Of a stretch of 64,000 nt of DNA, positions 15,178 through 24,256 are shown piece after piece. Within the stretch, counting starts at the first letter, position 1, and each line of letters starts with the position of its first letter. Below the pieces are notes generated by a model that was not told the origin of the DNA, made no database searches, and saw nothing but the letters and a program-made list of their open reading frames with translations. Made by a program: the position numbers and the translations under genes. This stretch comes from Bacillus pumilus (GTDB lineage Bacteria > Bacillota > Bacilli > Bacillales > Bacillaceae), in the NCBI RefSeq assembly GCF_038738535.1, contig NZ_CP046128.1, forward strand, positions 2,046,001 to 2,110,000, written 5' to 3'.

Positions 15178-15178
15178 T

Positions 15179-16138
15179 TTATACTCGGCGGATAGCAATC
15201 TCTTCCACCTTATGCTGATCACCTTTTTTCAAAATGAGATCGGCTCGATATTTTGTCGGTAAAATATTTTGATATAAATTAGGGCGATTGACGGTATTCC
15301 AAATCGTGCTTGCCATGTGATCTGCCTCTTCATCCGTCAAATCTTTGTATTGATGAAAGAAGGATTCAGGGTCTTGGAAAGCTGTTTCCCTTAGCAAACG
15401 GAACCGTTCTTCATACCATGATTGAATTTGCGTTTCAGCAGCATCTACATAAATTGAAAAATCAAAGAAATCTGATACAAACACACGCGGTTCATCCTTC
15501 AGATCATCCAGCGCTGGGGATTGCAGCACATTGATTCCTTCAATGATGACAATATCGGCATCCTCCACTGTTTCATACACCCCTTCAAGCCGGTCATAGG
15601 TCAGATGCGAATATACCGGTGCATGAACAGTTTGTTTGCCCGATTTTAATTCGTTTAAAAAAGACAACAAGGCTTTGACATCATAGCTTTCCGGGAAGCC
15701 TTTCTTTTCCATGAGTCCTCGATCCTTTAATTCTTTTTGAGGATACAAAAAGCCATCTGTTGTCACAAGACTCACTTTCAGCCCATCTCCAAGCCTCGAT
15801 AAAAGCGTTTCAATGATACGAGCCGTTGTACTTTTCCCGACAGCCACACTTCCAGCAATCCCAATTAAAAAAGGGATTTTCGCATGATGCGGGTAGTTTA
15901 AAAAGGCATTTACATGCTGATTTTTTTGTTTTTCTGCAAAGACATGCAATGTCAGAAAACGAATAAGTGGTATGTAAATATCTTGAACTTCTTCAAGCGA
16001 TAAATAGTCATTTAATCCTTGAAGTGCTCTCGCTTCCTCTTCTGAAACAGATACCGGCATATATTCCCCAAGAGCAGACCAAGCCTCTCTTGTATGGCGT
16101 GTATATAAAGTATTAAAATCTAGTCGCGTGTCACTCAA
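15179..16138 (-). CDS. coaA: pantothenate kinase, type I
   Basis: A 319-residue bacterial type I pantothenate kinase, first enzyme of CoA synthesis (pantothenate + ATP to 4'-phosphopantothenate). The Walker A loop is GIAGSVAVGKST; TTDGFL, YSHLTYD and EGINVLQSP segments are typical. TTG 16138 is proposed as start: it has GGTGG 8 bases upstream and gives exactly the length of B. subtilis CoaA, with LYT aligned. A longer TTG 16153 start would add 5 residues with no ribosome site. Confidence 0.93.
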   Translation of the reverse strand: MSDTRLDFNTLYTRHTREAWSALGEYMPVSVSEEEARALQGLNDYLSLEEVQDIYIPLIRFLTLHVFAEKQKNQHVNAFLNYPHHAKIPFLIGIAGSVAVGKSTTARIIETLLSRLGDGLKVSLVTTDGFLYPQKELKDRGLMEKKGFPESYDVKALLSFLNELKSGKQTVHAPVYSHLTYDRLEGVYETVEDADIVIIEGINVLQSPALDDLKDEPRVFVSDFFDFSIYVDAAETQIQSWYEERFRLLRETAFQDPESFFHQYKDLTDEEADHMASTIWNTVNRPNLYQNILPTKYRADLILKKGDQHKVEEIAIRRV

Positions 16139-16325
16139 AGTCTTTCCCACCAATCTTCACTAAACTCGTAACCAAAAAGACGATAATCCGATTGTAGCTT
16201 AAAATGAAGGCGCTGTCTTTATTTTTCAACTAAAGTTTGCTTCTTTTGCGAAAAAAAGCATTAAAAAAAGGAAAATGAGGGTAAATAAGAGTATTCAGTT
16301 CGATAGATAGAAGGGAGCACACCAA

Positions 16326-17654
16326 ATGAAATATGTGATGATTGGCGGAGATGCAGCAGGAATGAGCTGTGCTATGCAAATATATAGAGAGGATCCAGAG
16401 GCACATATTGTCGCTTTTGAAAAAGGAGAGATTTTCTCATATGGACAGTGCGGCCTTCCCTACTTGATCGGCGGTCTCATTGATCATCACAGCAAGCTGA
16501 TTGCACGCAGCGCTGAAACCTTTCGCGACAAATATGGAATTGATGCTAGATGCTTACACGAAGTGACCTCCATTGACCCAAAGCAAAAAACGGTGTCAGG
16601 TCATCATACGAAAACAAAAGAACCATTTACCGAAAGCTATGACCGCCTCTTAATTGCGACAGGAGCAAGCCCCGTCACACTGGGTTTAGACAATCAGCCG
16701 CTAGAAGGCGTACACGTATTAAAAACCATTCCGCATGCGCTGTCCATTTTAGACCATTTAAAACAAAATATCACACATGTCACCATCATTGGCGGCGGGT
16801 ATATCGGCTTAGAAATGGCTGAAAATTCAAAAGCGCTGGGAAAAAAAGTACATATCATTCAGCGGGGTTCAACACTAGGTCCGGGCTTTGACCCCGATAT
16901 GGCAAAGCATCTGAAAGAAGAGGCGGATGCCCAAGGTATTCACGTGACACTCGGGGAAACCGTGCAGACATTAGAGGGCGAGTCACATGTAACAGCTGTT
17001 CAAACAGACAAACAAACCATTAAAACGGATATGGTCATCATGGCCATCGGCGTCACACCGCAAACATCCTTTTTAGACAAAACAGGAATCAAGCGGCTTC
17101 CAAATGGCGCCATTGTTGTAAACGAATACATGAAAACCAATGTAAAAGACATCTATGCTGCCGGGGATTGCGCAGCAACTTATCACCGCATCAAACAATC
17201 ACTAGATTATATTCCGCTCGGCACAACGGCGAATAAACAAGGAAGAATCGCTGGTTTTCATATGACGGGAACAAACCGGGCGTTTCAAGGCGTGACTGGA
17301 ACAGCAGTCATGAAATTTATGAGCATGACAGCGGGACGAACGGGCTTATCAGAAAAGGAAGCACAAGCAGCTGACATTCCTTATTCCACCATCACCATTG
17401 ACAGTACGGATCACGCTGGATATTTTCCAGATGCGCAGAAAATGAAAGTCAAACTGATTTACAGAAGTGATGACTACACCTTGCTCGGTGCCCAAATCAT
17501 CGGAAGAAACGGTGTAGATAAACGGATCGATGTGATGGCAACAGCCCTTTACCAACAGCTGACCATAACAGATCTAGAAGATTTAGATATTAGCTATGCC
17601 CCGCCTTTTAACAGTGTGTGGGACCCGCTTCAGCAAGCGGCAAGGCGGAGATAA
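16326..17654 (+). CDS. CoA-disulfide reductase-like flavoenzyme
   Basis: A 442-residue FAD/NAD(P)-dependent oxidoreductase. The FAD-binding GGDAAGMSCA is at the N-terminus, followed by FSYGQCGLPY with redox Cys42, then the NAD(P) site IIGGGYIGLEMAE, the second FAD motif IYAAGDCAA and a C-terminal dimerisation domain. The single-cysteine SxxxC pattern marks the CoA-disulfide reductase / NADH oxidase subgroup rather than the CxxxxC class. It reduces CoA disulfide or persulfide-type thiols. ATG 16326 with GAAGGGAG upstream. Divergent from coaA, which suggests a link to CoA metabolism. Confidence 0.88.
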   Translation: MKYVMIGGDAAGMSCAMQIYREDPEAHIVAFEKGEIFSYGQCGLPYLIGGLIDHHSKLIARSAETFRDKYGIDARCLHEVTSIDPKQKTVSGHHTKTKEPFTESYDRLLIATGASPVTLGLDNQPLEGVHVLKTIPHALSILDHLKQNITHVTIIGGGYIGLEMAENSKALGKKVHIIQRGSTLGPGFDPDMAKHLKEEADAQGIHVTLGETVQTLEGESHVTAVQTDKQTIKTDMVIMAIGVTPQTSFLDKTGIKRLPNGAIVVNEYMKTNVKDIYAAGDCAATYHRIKQSLDYIPLGTTANKQGRIAGFHMTGTNRAFQGVTGTAVMKFMSMTAGRTGLSEKEAQAADIPYSTITIDSTDHAGYFPDAQKMKVKLIYRSDDYTLLGAQIIGRNGVDKRIDVMATALYQQLTITDLEDLDISYAPPFNSVWDPLQQAARRR

Positions 17655-17682
17655 AAAGACGGTCACAATGGCGTCTTATCTC

Positions 17683-17717
17683 AAAAAAAGAAACCAGCTC
17701 ACGACCGGTTTCTTTTT
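17683..17717. terminator. bidirectional terminator after the CoA-disulfide reductase / yqjQ
   Basis: Stem AAAAAGAAACC / GGTTTCTTTTT with a purine/pyrimidine mismatch near the loop, between convergent genes. A weaker AAGACG/CGTCTT hairpin lies just before it. Confidence 0.8.
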
Positions 17718-17718
17718 G

Positions 17719-18495
17719 TTATTTTTTCATCATCGCTTTGCGTGCTGCTTTTTCAAATAAAAACGGGAATAATTGATACAATTTACTGCCAGCGTTCATC
17801 CATCCAGGCAGATTAATCTCTCTTTTTTTCGTCATCATGGCGGATACGACCTTCCCAGCCACCTTGTCCGCACTAAGCATCATGAATTCAACATTCTTCA
17901 CATATTCACCGCTGCGATCGGCGATGGTAAAAAAGTCAGTGGCGATCGGTCCTGGATTCACCGTGGTGACGTGAATGCCGAGGTCTGCCAGCTCCATTCT
18001 GAGGCTGTTTGAAAATCCAAGGACGGCATGCTTTGATGCCGAATAAATGGCTGATTTCGGGGTGGCAATCTTTCCTGCTTGGGAGGCAATATTGATAATA
18101 TGTCCATGTCCTCTTTGTTTCATCTCTGGAATGACCTTTTTCGTGCAGGCGATTAAGCCAAACACGTTTACTTCAAACATCGACACCATTTCCTCAATGG
18201 ACGCATCTTCAACGAGATCAAACGCACCAAAACCGGCATTGTTAACCAAAATATCAACAGCCCCCACTTCTTGATATGCGCGATCAACGTCCTCAAGGTG
18301 ACTGACATCTAGCTGAGCGATGTGACACACCCCGCCAGCACTCATAATCTTTTCTTTTACACCCGTCAGCTTTTCGATTCGTCTTGCTGAAATAATGATT
18401 TCTGCGCCTTCTTCTGCTGCCAAGTACGCCATTTTTTCACCAATGCCCCCAGATGCGCCTGTAATCCATATCCTCTTTCCTGTTAATCTCCCCAT
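17719..18495 (-). CDS. yqjQ: short-chain dehydrogenase YqjQ
   Basis: A 258-residue SDR oxidoreductase. The Rossmann motif [10 protein letters not shown] begins at about residue 11; NNAGFGAF, the active-site IYSASKHA (Tyr-x3-Lys) and [10 protein letters not shown] are present. The C-terminal [14 protein letters not shown] is amphipathic and may touch membrane. ATG 18495 is chosen (AAGGAG 8 bases upstream). It begins a few bases after the stop of yqjP and is clearly in its operon. Substrate unknown; matches B. subtilis YqjQ. Confidence 0.88.
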   Translation of the reverse strand: MGRLTGKRIWITGASGGIGEKMAYLAAEEGAEIIISARRIEKLTGVKEKIMSAGGVCHIAQLDVSHLEDVDRAYQEVGAVDILVNNAGFGAFDLVEDASIEEMVSMFEVNVFGLIACTKKVIPEMKQRGHGHIINIASQAGKIATPKSAIYSASKHAVLGFSNSLRMELADLGIHVTTVNPGPIATDFFTIADRSGEYVKNVEFMMLSADKVAGKVVSAMMTKKREINLPGWMNAGSKLYQLFPFLFEKAARKAMMKK

Positions 18496-18507
18496 GCGTT
18501 TCACTCC

Positions 18508-19458
18508 TTAGTTTGCCCTGTAATAGAGAATTCCGTCTTTTTGCACTTCTTCAATTTGCCCGGCTTCTAAGAGGACATCCAGCTGCCCAACTGTCTCCGA
18601 CATCGTTAAAAATAAGGCCTCTTCATACAGCACTGGAAATAGCTTGCGGCAAAGATGAAAGGCAGTCATTTCTTTTCGTTTAAGCAGCTGATACATCGTA
18701 TTTGCCCGTTTTTCTTGTTTCTTAAATCTTTCTTCGATCAATTCATGATGAGACGTGATGAGCTCACCGTGTCCTGGATAAATCGTCTTGATTGGCAGAT
18801 GCAATAATCGATTGAGTGATGCTTTATATTGAAGCAGCGATTTTTGGCGTTCCTCCCCTTCAAACGGCGCTTCCATTAACGGGTTTGAGGAAATGGTCGT
18901 CAAAAGCAGGTCTCCACCAATGAAATGGCCCGTTGTTTCATCTAGAAAGGAAAGATGAGATTGTGCATGTCCCGGTGTTTCCATCACGAAGAAGTGTTCA
19001 TGCCCTTTCAACCGATCGCCTTCTTTGATGACGTCATCTACATGTGCAGTACAGGAATATGTATAAGATTGCTTCACGATTCTTTCACACTCACCTTGAC
19101 GAAGCGGCACACCTAACTGCTGAAAAAAGCGTTCCATAAAAGCAATTTGACGCTCTTTAAACACAGGGTCCTGGCTAATATACGGCTCATTTAACTCGTG
19201 TCCGATCACACGGACATGAGGTTTCATCAGATTTAAAAGACCGACATGATCTGCATGATGATGGGTCAACACCACTTGATCAATATCGTCTATCGATAAA
19301 CGATGCTCTTGTAATTGCGCGACAAAGGCGTGCTCCGCCTCTTCTGTCATCGGCCCGCAGTCCACTAAGGTCACGGCTTCTCCTTTTAATATATATGCAT
19401 GTACATCCCCAACAGCAAACGGTGTAGGGATGGATAATTGAATGATGTCTTCTTTCAC
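18508..19458 (-). CDS. yqjP: metallo-beta-lactamase-fold hydrolase YqjP
   Basis: A 316-residue MBL-fold hydrolase with the zinc motif LTHHHADHVG, a later ETPGHAQSHLSF histidine and IYPGHGE. Helical C-terminal region with winged-helix-like character (RKEMTAFHLCRKL, VGQLDVLLEAGQI), as in human LACTB2-type and related hydrolases. GTG 19458 is the only in-frame start; its GGAG is about 13 bases upstream, rather far. First gene of the yqjP-yqjQ operon. Substrate unknown. Confidence 0.87.
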   Translation of the reverse strand: MKEDIIQLSIPTPFAVGDVHAYILKGEAVTLVDCGPMTEEAEHAFVAQLQEHRLSIDDIDQVVLTHHHADHVGLLNLMKPHVRVIGHELNEPYISQDPVFKERQIAFMERFFQQLGVPLRQGECERIVKQSYTYSCTAHVDDVIKEGDRLKGHEHFFVMETPGHAQSHLSFLDETTGHFIGGDLLLTTISSNPLMEAPFEGEERQKSLLQYKASLNRLLHLPIKTIYPGHGELITSHHELIEERFKKQEKRANTMYQLLKRKEMTAFHLCRKLFPVLYEEALFLTMSETVGQLDVLLEAGQIEEVQKDGILYYRAN

Positions 19459-19583
19459 TTTTATATGTCATCTCCTGCTTTTTGACTCATGGTTCATTGT
19501 AACTCTGTCTTCTTTATTCATTGTATCTTGCAAAAGGCAGACTGTCATGCGGTTTAGGCGGTCAATTTTTTTATCTGTCCCTA

Positions 19584-19613
19584 TTGACACAAACTTGTCC
19601 ACCGTTGCATAAT
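19584..19613 (+). promoter_or_regulatory. sigma-A promoter of the proI leader
   Basis: TTGACA (19584-19589), 18-base spacer, CATAAT (19608-19613). Placed so that transcription would begin near 19620, giving a leader of about 240 bases ending in the T-box antiterminator. Confidence 0.7.
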
Positions 19614-19619
19614 GAACAA

Positions 19620-19857
19620 CAAATATAAGATGCGCGATGACAAGGATTAGTAAGCAAAATAATGATGAAAGAGAGTGAGGTCCGCCGGCTGTAAGGCCTC
19701 ACCGTCCTCTTATTTGCTGAACCTGCCCTTTGAGCTGTTAGGCAAACCTAAACGTTTCCCGCGTTAAGGGACTAGAGCTGAGTATGCATGTCTGCATGCT
19801 AATTGAGGGTGGTACCGCGAAAAACCTTTCGTCCTTTTCAGGCGAAAGGTTTTTTTA
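19620..19857 (+). promoter_or_regulatory. T-box riboswitch upstream of proI
   Basis: The T-box core AGGGTGGTACCGCG lies at 19806-19819, followed by an intrinsic terminator (stem AAACCTTTCG / CGAAAGGTTT with T-run, 19821-19857). The TGGT bulge sequence can pair with an ACCA acceptor end. Stem I is seen upstream: an AGTA segment near 19650, then a lower helix AGCAAAATAA / TTATTTGCT and an upper helix GTGAGG / CCTCAC. Proline codons CCG and CCT occur in the 3' side of its internal loop, fitting the downstream proline gene. I cannot decide which is the specifier. Confidence 0.93.
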
Positions 19858-19880
19858 TTTTCTACAAGGAGGAGCAGCTT

Positions 19881-20708
19881 ATGAGTAAAATTGGATTTAT
19901 TGGTGCAGGCTCGATGGCAGAGTCGATGATAAAAGGTTTATTAAAAAGCGGCATCATGTCAAATGAAGATATTATTGTCACAAACAAAACGAATGAAAAA
20001 CGTCTAGAAGAATTAAAGGTGCGTTATGGGGTCAAAACGGATTTCTCTCGTTCTTTTATTTATGAAGAAGCGGATATTCTCGTATTTGCTTTAAAACCGA
20101 AAGATGCGGAAAGCGGGATATCTGATGTGCGGCCTCATTTACATGGGCAGCTGATCATTTCGATTTTAGCTGGCATCTCCATTGAAACGATTCAGCACTA
20201 TGCCGGCGAGAAGACTGCGGTGGTTCGCGCGATGCCAAATACATCAGCGGCCATTCAGCAATCAGCAACAGGCATTGCCGTAAGTCAAGAAGTGACAGAG
20301 GATCAAAAGAATAAAGCAATCGAGCTGTTTGAAACGATCGGTCATGTGACGGTATTGGATGAATCACAGCTGAATGCTGTTACAGCTATTGCAGGAAGCG
20401 GCCCTGCCTTCATTTATCATTTGATTGAAGGAATGGAGCGAGGCGCCTCGGAACTTGGGATGGACCAAGCAACAGCGAAGTTACTCATTTGCCAGATGAT
20501 TGCGGGCGCCGCCAACATGCTTCAAAGCAGCGGTAAAGAACCTGCTGAATTGCGCAAAGAAATCACAAGTGAAGGCGGAACGACAGAAGCCGGCCTGAAC
20601 ACACTTGCTGCCTATCAATTTGAAGAAGCCGTTGTCGATTGTGTCAAAACCGCAACAAAACGCGCAGCAGAATTAAACGAAATGTTTTCAGCAAGCACGT
20701 ATAAATGA
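19881..20708 (+). CDS. proI: pyrroline-5-carboxylate reductase
   Basis: A 275-residue P5C reductase making proline from 1-pyrroline-5-carboxylate with NAD(P)H. The N-terminal Rossmann motif is IGFIGAGSMAESM; the conserved C-terminal region AIAGSGPAFIYHLIEGM and TSEGGTTEAGLNTL is intact. ATG 19881 has AAGGAGGAG upstream; the frame is open further back into the T-box terminator but that is not coding. Expression is controlled by the T-box. Corresponds to YqjO/ProI. Confidence 0.96.
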   Translation: MSKIGFIGAGSMAESMIKGLLKSGIMSNEDIIVTNKTNEKRLEELKVRYGVKTDFSRSFIYEEADILVFALKPKDAESGISDVRPHLHGQLIISILAGISIETIQHYAGEKTAVVRAMPNTSAAIQQSATGIAVSQEVTEDQKNKAIELFETIGHVTVLDESQLNAVTAIAGSGPAFIYHLIEGMERGASELGMDQATAKLLICQMIAGAANMLQSSGKEPAELRKEITSEGGTTEAGLNTLAAYQFEEAVVDCVKTATKRAAELNEMFSASTYK

Positions 20709-20713
20709 TAGAG

Positions 20714-20746
20714 AAAAGCACCTGTTTTGATGACAGGTGCTTTTTT
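20714..20746. terminator. terminator after proI
   Basis: Stem AAAAGCACCTGT / ACAGGTGCTTTT with a 7-base loop and T-run. Confidence 0.9.
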
Positions 20747-20754
20747 ACATACTG

Positions 20755-21237
20755 CTAACGTTCACTCTTTGACATAATGGCTTTAATTTGATCCAGATGA
20801 TGTTGTTCATGTAAAGCGATGGTTTCAGCTAATATCTGCACTGTCATCATCCCTTCTTCAGGATGCAGACCCGATTGCTCCCATGTATCCTTTTCTAATA
20901 GATGAAGTGTCTTGCTTCTTCTCTCTTTCAATCGTTTAATCAGTGCTTTGATCTCCTGCTCGTTATACCTTTCATAGCCTCTTTCCTTCACATATATTTC
21001 AGGATCATACGATTGAAAAGGCATCTGCTCATCTGATATCGCCTGCTCTATCCGCTCTGACCAGACTTCTTCTGTATCATACAAATGCCCTGCGATTTGC
21101 TTGATCGACCACTTGCCCTCTCCCAAAGATTGATCTAGCGTGTGCTCATCACATGTTTCCACTAGCTTTACTAGTTCACGAATACTTTCCTGAAGCGATG
21201 TAATGATGTCTGTTTTTGTTAATTTTCCAGTTTCCAT
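20755..21237 (-). CDS. DinB/YfiT-like metal-binding protein
   Basis: A 160-residue four-helix-bundle protein of the DinB/YfiT superfamily. Metal-binding histidines are visible in IAGHLYDTE (first) and LHEQHHLDQI (last helix). Some members are thiol-dependent (bacillithiol) transferases or hydrolases; substrate here is unknown. ATG 21237 has AAGGA 5 bases upstream; the longer in-frame start at 21288 has no ribosome site. Despite the name it is not a DNA polymerase. It is not part of the B. subtilis gene order at this site as I recall it. Confidence 0.82.
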   Translation of the reverse strand: METGKLTKTDIITSLQESIRELVKLVETCDEHTLDQSLGEGKWSIKQIAGHLYDTEEVWSERIEQAISDEQMPFQSYDPEIYVKERGYERYNEQEIKALIKRLKERRSKTLHLLEKDTWEQSGLHPEEGMMTVQILAETIALHEQHHLDQIKAIMSKSER

Positions 21238-21365
21238 TTCATCCTTACAATCTCCCTTCAAATAAATGTAAGTCTTATTCTTTATCATACTCTATCTAAG
21301 TCGATGGATCGTCTATTTAAAAATAAAAGCCCTATCATCACAATAGGGCTCTTCATCACATATAC

Positions 21366-22979
21366 TTAATGTTTCTCTAATAAAGCATGAATCGCTGATT
21401 CTAGTAATTCTGGCAAAATGCCGAATGAGAACGGGATGTGCAGCCGCTCTGTCCATTTGTGCGGGTCCTTTCCTAATGGCCCCACGTTGATAACTGGAAC
21501 GTAAAGTGCTCCCTTTTCTCCTTCCGGTAAAGAATAGCCTTTTTGATAAAGTGGCATATTGGTCGTGTAATGACCTACGTCCTGTTTTTCGAGCTGTAAG
21601 TAACTTAAATCAGACAATCCAGGGAAATATTTCACTTCTTCTATTTCAAGTCCATAACTCTTTTTTGCCTCTATTTGAATCCTCTTTAAAGTTGTTTGGA
21701 TATGCGGATCTTCCGTTGAGGAAACCGCAGGATAAAATGGCGGACTATAAAATAGAACAATCAGCGGCCCTTCTTCCTTACAAAGCGTCGTCAGCTCAGA
21801 GACGATTTTGGTTGAAAAATCACGATCTCCAAGCTCACCTCGATTGGCGAAAGCATAGTTAACAATGCGTTCAACCTCCTGTTTACCTGAGCGTTCTGCA
21901 GCTTTTTGATACAGCTCATGATACGTGAGAACCGTAATCTTCGTATCAATCGGTGTAAAAGGTTTAAAGCGCTGAAACTCAGCTGTTTTCTGTTTGAGAT
22001 TGGCCTCGATTTCGTCTGCTGCTTGTTTCGCAGTGTCATAGAGAAGCCCGTGCAGTTCTTCACTTGAACGATTCATCATCAGCACATTAAATAAAGAAAC
22101 AGCTGTGTGAGGTGTTTGAACGGAATAGGCTTCTTTTAAGTCCTTTTGCATCAAGTTGGTTGGCGGCGGCGTGACTTCTCCGTCTACTTCCTCACAATAA
22201 TCACTATTCAGCTCTAACAGCCGGTTTAATTCAGATACCATAAAATTCGCATTTAAGCCTGAGAATGGCTCTCCTACATGTGTTTCAATTCCTTTGCAGA
22301 AAAATCCGGCAAGCACCTTCCCTATACTGCCTGTATACATATAATGGTGTTCATCACCTGGATACTTTTCAAACATGGGCTCACTGTTTAAGCACGCGGT
22401 ATAGTGAAGGTCATGCTTTTCCTTAAGCTCCTTTAGTTTCGGAACAGCTTCAAGCATTCCTTGAGAATTCACTTCTTCATCAGGGACTGTGACGAGCAGG
22501 ACATTTCCATGAAAGGTTTCTGTCATCGCTCTTTCCAGCATAGAAAGCTGTACAGTAAGACCTGCTTTCATATCCATGGCACCTCTTCCAAACAACCAGT
22601 CACCTGAAGCTAGATCTTCTCTTGCTCTTTTTGGGAGAAGCGCACTTTTTTGAGAAAATGACGCCATTAACTCTTCTGGCTTGCATGCCATGTTTTGAAA
22701 TTCACCGTAATCTTCTGTATCGACGACATCGAAATGACTAAGCAGTAACACGGTACGAGAAAGCGAACTGCGCTTTACAAGCGCCGTTAAATAATACCGG
22801 CCATCTTTCATCGGATGCAAAGCCAAATGATCAGGGTTCTGCTTGAAATAAGGCCGCTCCCTCAGCAAATAATATAAATATTCAGCTAACGCGACTTCTC
22901 CAGTTGTACCCGATATGCTTTCATACTGCATAAGAGCGGTGAGCAGTTCCTTTAGTTCACTCTCTGTTTGCCATTTCAT
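21366..22979 (-). CDS. yqjN: M20-family peptidase YqjN (RocB-like)
   Basis: A 537-residue member of the M20 metallopeptidase family, in the RocB-like branch. Zinc-ligand segments are LLSHFDVVDT, WLFGRGAMDMKAGL and TVPDEEVNSQG. The long C-terminal part distinguishes the RocB group from ordinary aminoacylases. It probably hydrolyses an amide or peptide bond in amino-acid use; substrate unknown. Position between proI and namA matches B. subtilis YqjN (about 547 residues). Confidence 0.88.
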   Translation of the reverse strand: MKWQTESELKELLTALMQYESISGTTGEVALAEYLYYLLRERPYFKQNPDHLALHPMKDGRYYLTALVKRSSLSRTVLLLSHFDVVDTEDYGEFQNMACKPEELMASFSQKSALLPKRAREDLASGDWLFGRGAMDMKAGLTVQLSMLERAMTETFHGNVLLVTVPDEEVNSQGMLEAVPKLKELKEKHDLHYTACLNSEPMFEKYPGDEHHYMYTGSIGKVLAGFFCKGIETHVGEPFSGLNANFMVSELNRLLELNSDYCEEVDGEVTPPPTNLMQKDLKEAYSVQTPHTAVSLFNVLMMNRSSEELHGLLYDTAKQAADEIEANLKQKTAEFQRFKPFTPIDTKITVLTYHELYQKAAERSGKQEVERIVNYAFANRGELGDRDFSTKIVSELTTLCKEEGPLIVLFYSPPFYPAVSSTEDPHIQTTLKRIQIEAKKSYGLEIEEVKYFPGLSDLSYLQLEKQDVGHYTTNMPLYQKGYSLPEGEKGALYVPVINVGPLGKDPHKWTERLHIPFSFGILPELLESAIHALLEKH

Positions 22980-23119
22980 CCCTTTTCCCCCTTTGTTGTC
23001 TCTATCTCTCCATTATACAAAAACGCGTATAAAAGCTATATTCTTTGAGCACCTTTTATGACGAAAGTTTGAATGGCTGTTATAATCGGCTATACAATTC
23101 CATGAGGAGGCGAAGGTAT

Positions 23120-24136
23120 TTGGAAACAAAACTCTTTTCACCTTGGACATTAAAAGGTGTTACACTGAAAAACCGCATCGTGATGTCCCCGATGTGTATG
23201 TATTCATCCTATGACCATGATGGGAAATTACAGCCTTTCCACTTTACACATTATATTTCCCGTGCCCAAGGTCAGGCTGGCCTGATCATGGTGGAGGCAA
23301 GTGCTGTTTCTCCCGAGGGAAGAATTAGTGATCAAGACCTCGGTATTTGGAGTGATGAGCACATTGAAGGATTTGCTTCATTAAACGAACAAATCAAAGC
23401 ATACGGAACCAAGACAGCTATCCAGCTGGCTCATGCAGGGCGTAAGGCTGAACTAGGTGGTGACATCCTGGCACCATCAAGCATTCCATTTGATGAACAG
23501 TCTAAAACCCCTGCCGAGATGTCTATCGATCAAATCAAAGATACCGTTCAGGCGTTTCAGGATGCAGCTGTCCGAGCAAAAAAGGCTGGCTTTGACATCA
23601 TTGAAATTCATGGGGCGCATGGCTATTTGATCAATGAATTTCTTTCACCGCTGGCAAATCATCGAACAGATGACTATGGCGGTTCACCAGAGAACCGTTA
23701 TCGTTTCTTAAGAGAAGTCATCGATGCAGTCAATGAAGTATGGGACGGACCATTATTTGTCCGTGTGTCTGCTTCTGATTACACGACAAAAGGACTTGAT
23801 ATTGCAGATTACATTGGCATTGCTACATGGCTGAAGGAACAAGGTGTCGACTTAATCGATGTCAGCTCAGGCGCTGTCGTACAGGCGAAAATCAACACAT
23901 TCCCTGGCTACCAAGTGACCTTCGCAGAAAAAATAAAAGAAGGTGCCGGTATTCAAACAGGGGCAGTCGGTCTGATCACATCTGGTGTACAGGCAGAGGA
24001 AATTTTACGAAATCAGCGTGCAGACTTAATCTTTATAGGCAGAGAATTTTTACGGGATCCATACTTTCCAAAAACAGCTGCTCAAGAACTTCGTACATCT
24101 ATCGAAGGCCCGCGTCAATATGACCGCGCTTGGTAA
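23120..24136 (+). CDS. namA: NADPH dehydrogenase, old yellow enzyme
   Basis: A 338-residue FMN-dependent ene-reductase (YqjM) that reduces activated C=C bonds and is linked to electrophile and oxidative stress. Conserved residues are all visible: Cys26 and Tyr28 in MSPMCMY, the His pair and Tyr of EIHGAHGY, the [10 protein letters not shown] lysine/arginine region and the C-terminal arginine finger (DRAW). TTG 23120 is the start: GGAGG lies 9 bases upstream and the length equals that of B. subtilis NamA. The open frame upstream is non-coding. Confidence 0.95.
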   Translation: METKLFSPWTLKGVTLKNRIVMSPMCMYSSYDHDGKLQPFHFTHYISRAQGQAGLIMVEASAVSPEGRISDQDLGIWSDEHIEGFASLNEQIKAYGTKTAIQLAHAGRKAELGGDILAPSSIPFDEQSKTPAEMSIDQIKDTVQAFQDAAVRAKKAGFDIIEIHGAHGYLINEFLSPLANHRTDDYGGSPENRYRFLREVIDAVNEVWDGPLFVRVSASDYTTKGLDIADYIGIATWLKEQGVDLIDVSSGAVVQAKINTFPGYQVTFAEKIKEGAGIQTGAVGLITSGVQAEEILRNQRADLIFIGREFLRDPYFPKTAAQELRTSIEGPRQYDRAW

Positions 24137-24146
24137 AAGCTCATAG

Positions 24147-24186
24147 AAAAAAAGGTGTCTATTTTTTGAAATAGGCATCTTTTTTG
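24147..24186 (+). terminator. terminator after namA
   Basis: Imperfect stem AGGTGTCTATTT / AAATAGGCATCT with TTTG loop and T-run. Confidence 0.75.
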
Positions 24187-24194
24187 TTTTTAAG

Positions 24195-24221
24195 AGAAAC
24201 ATATCAGCCTTTTGTGCCGTC
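24195..24221 (+). promoter_or_regulatory. possible sigma-W-type promoter of yqjL
   Basis: AGAAAC (24195-24200), 17 bases, CGTC (24218-24221), close to the sigma-W pattern TGAAAC-N16/17-CGTA. It lies 35 bases before the yqjL start. I recall yqjL as a member of the sigma-W regulon in B. subtilis; the match here is partial. Confidence 0.45.
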
Positions 24222-24256
24222 TTTTAGCTAAAGAACCACTTAGAGGAGATGGAAGA

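Noticed and set aside
20755-21237. DNA polymerase reading of the DinB-like gene
   Set aside because: DinB in the YfiT sense is a metal-binding helical bundle; polymerase motifs are absent.
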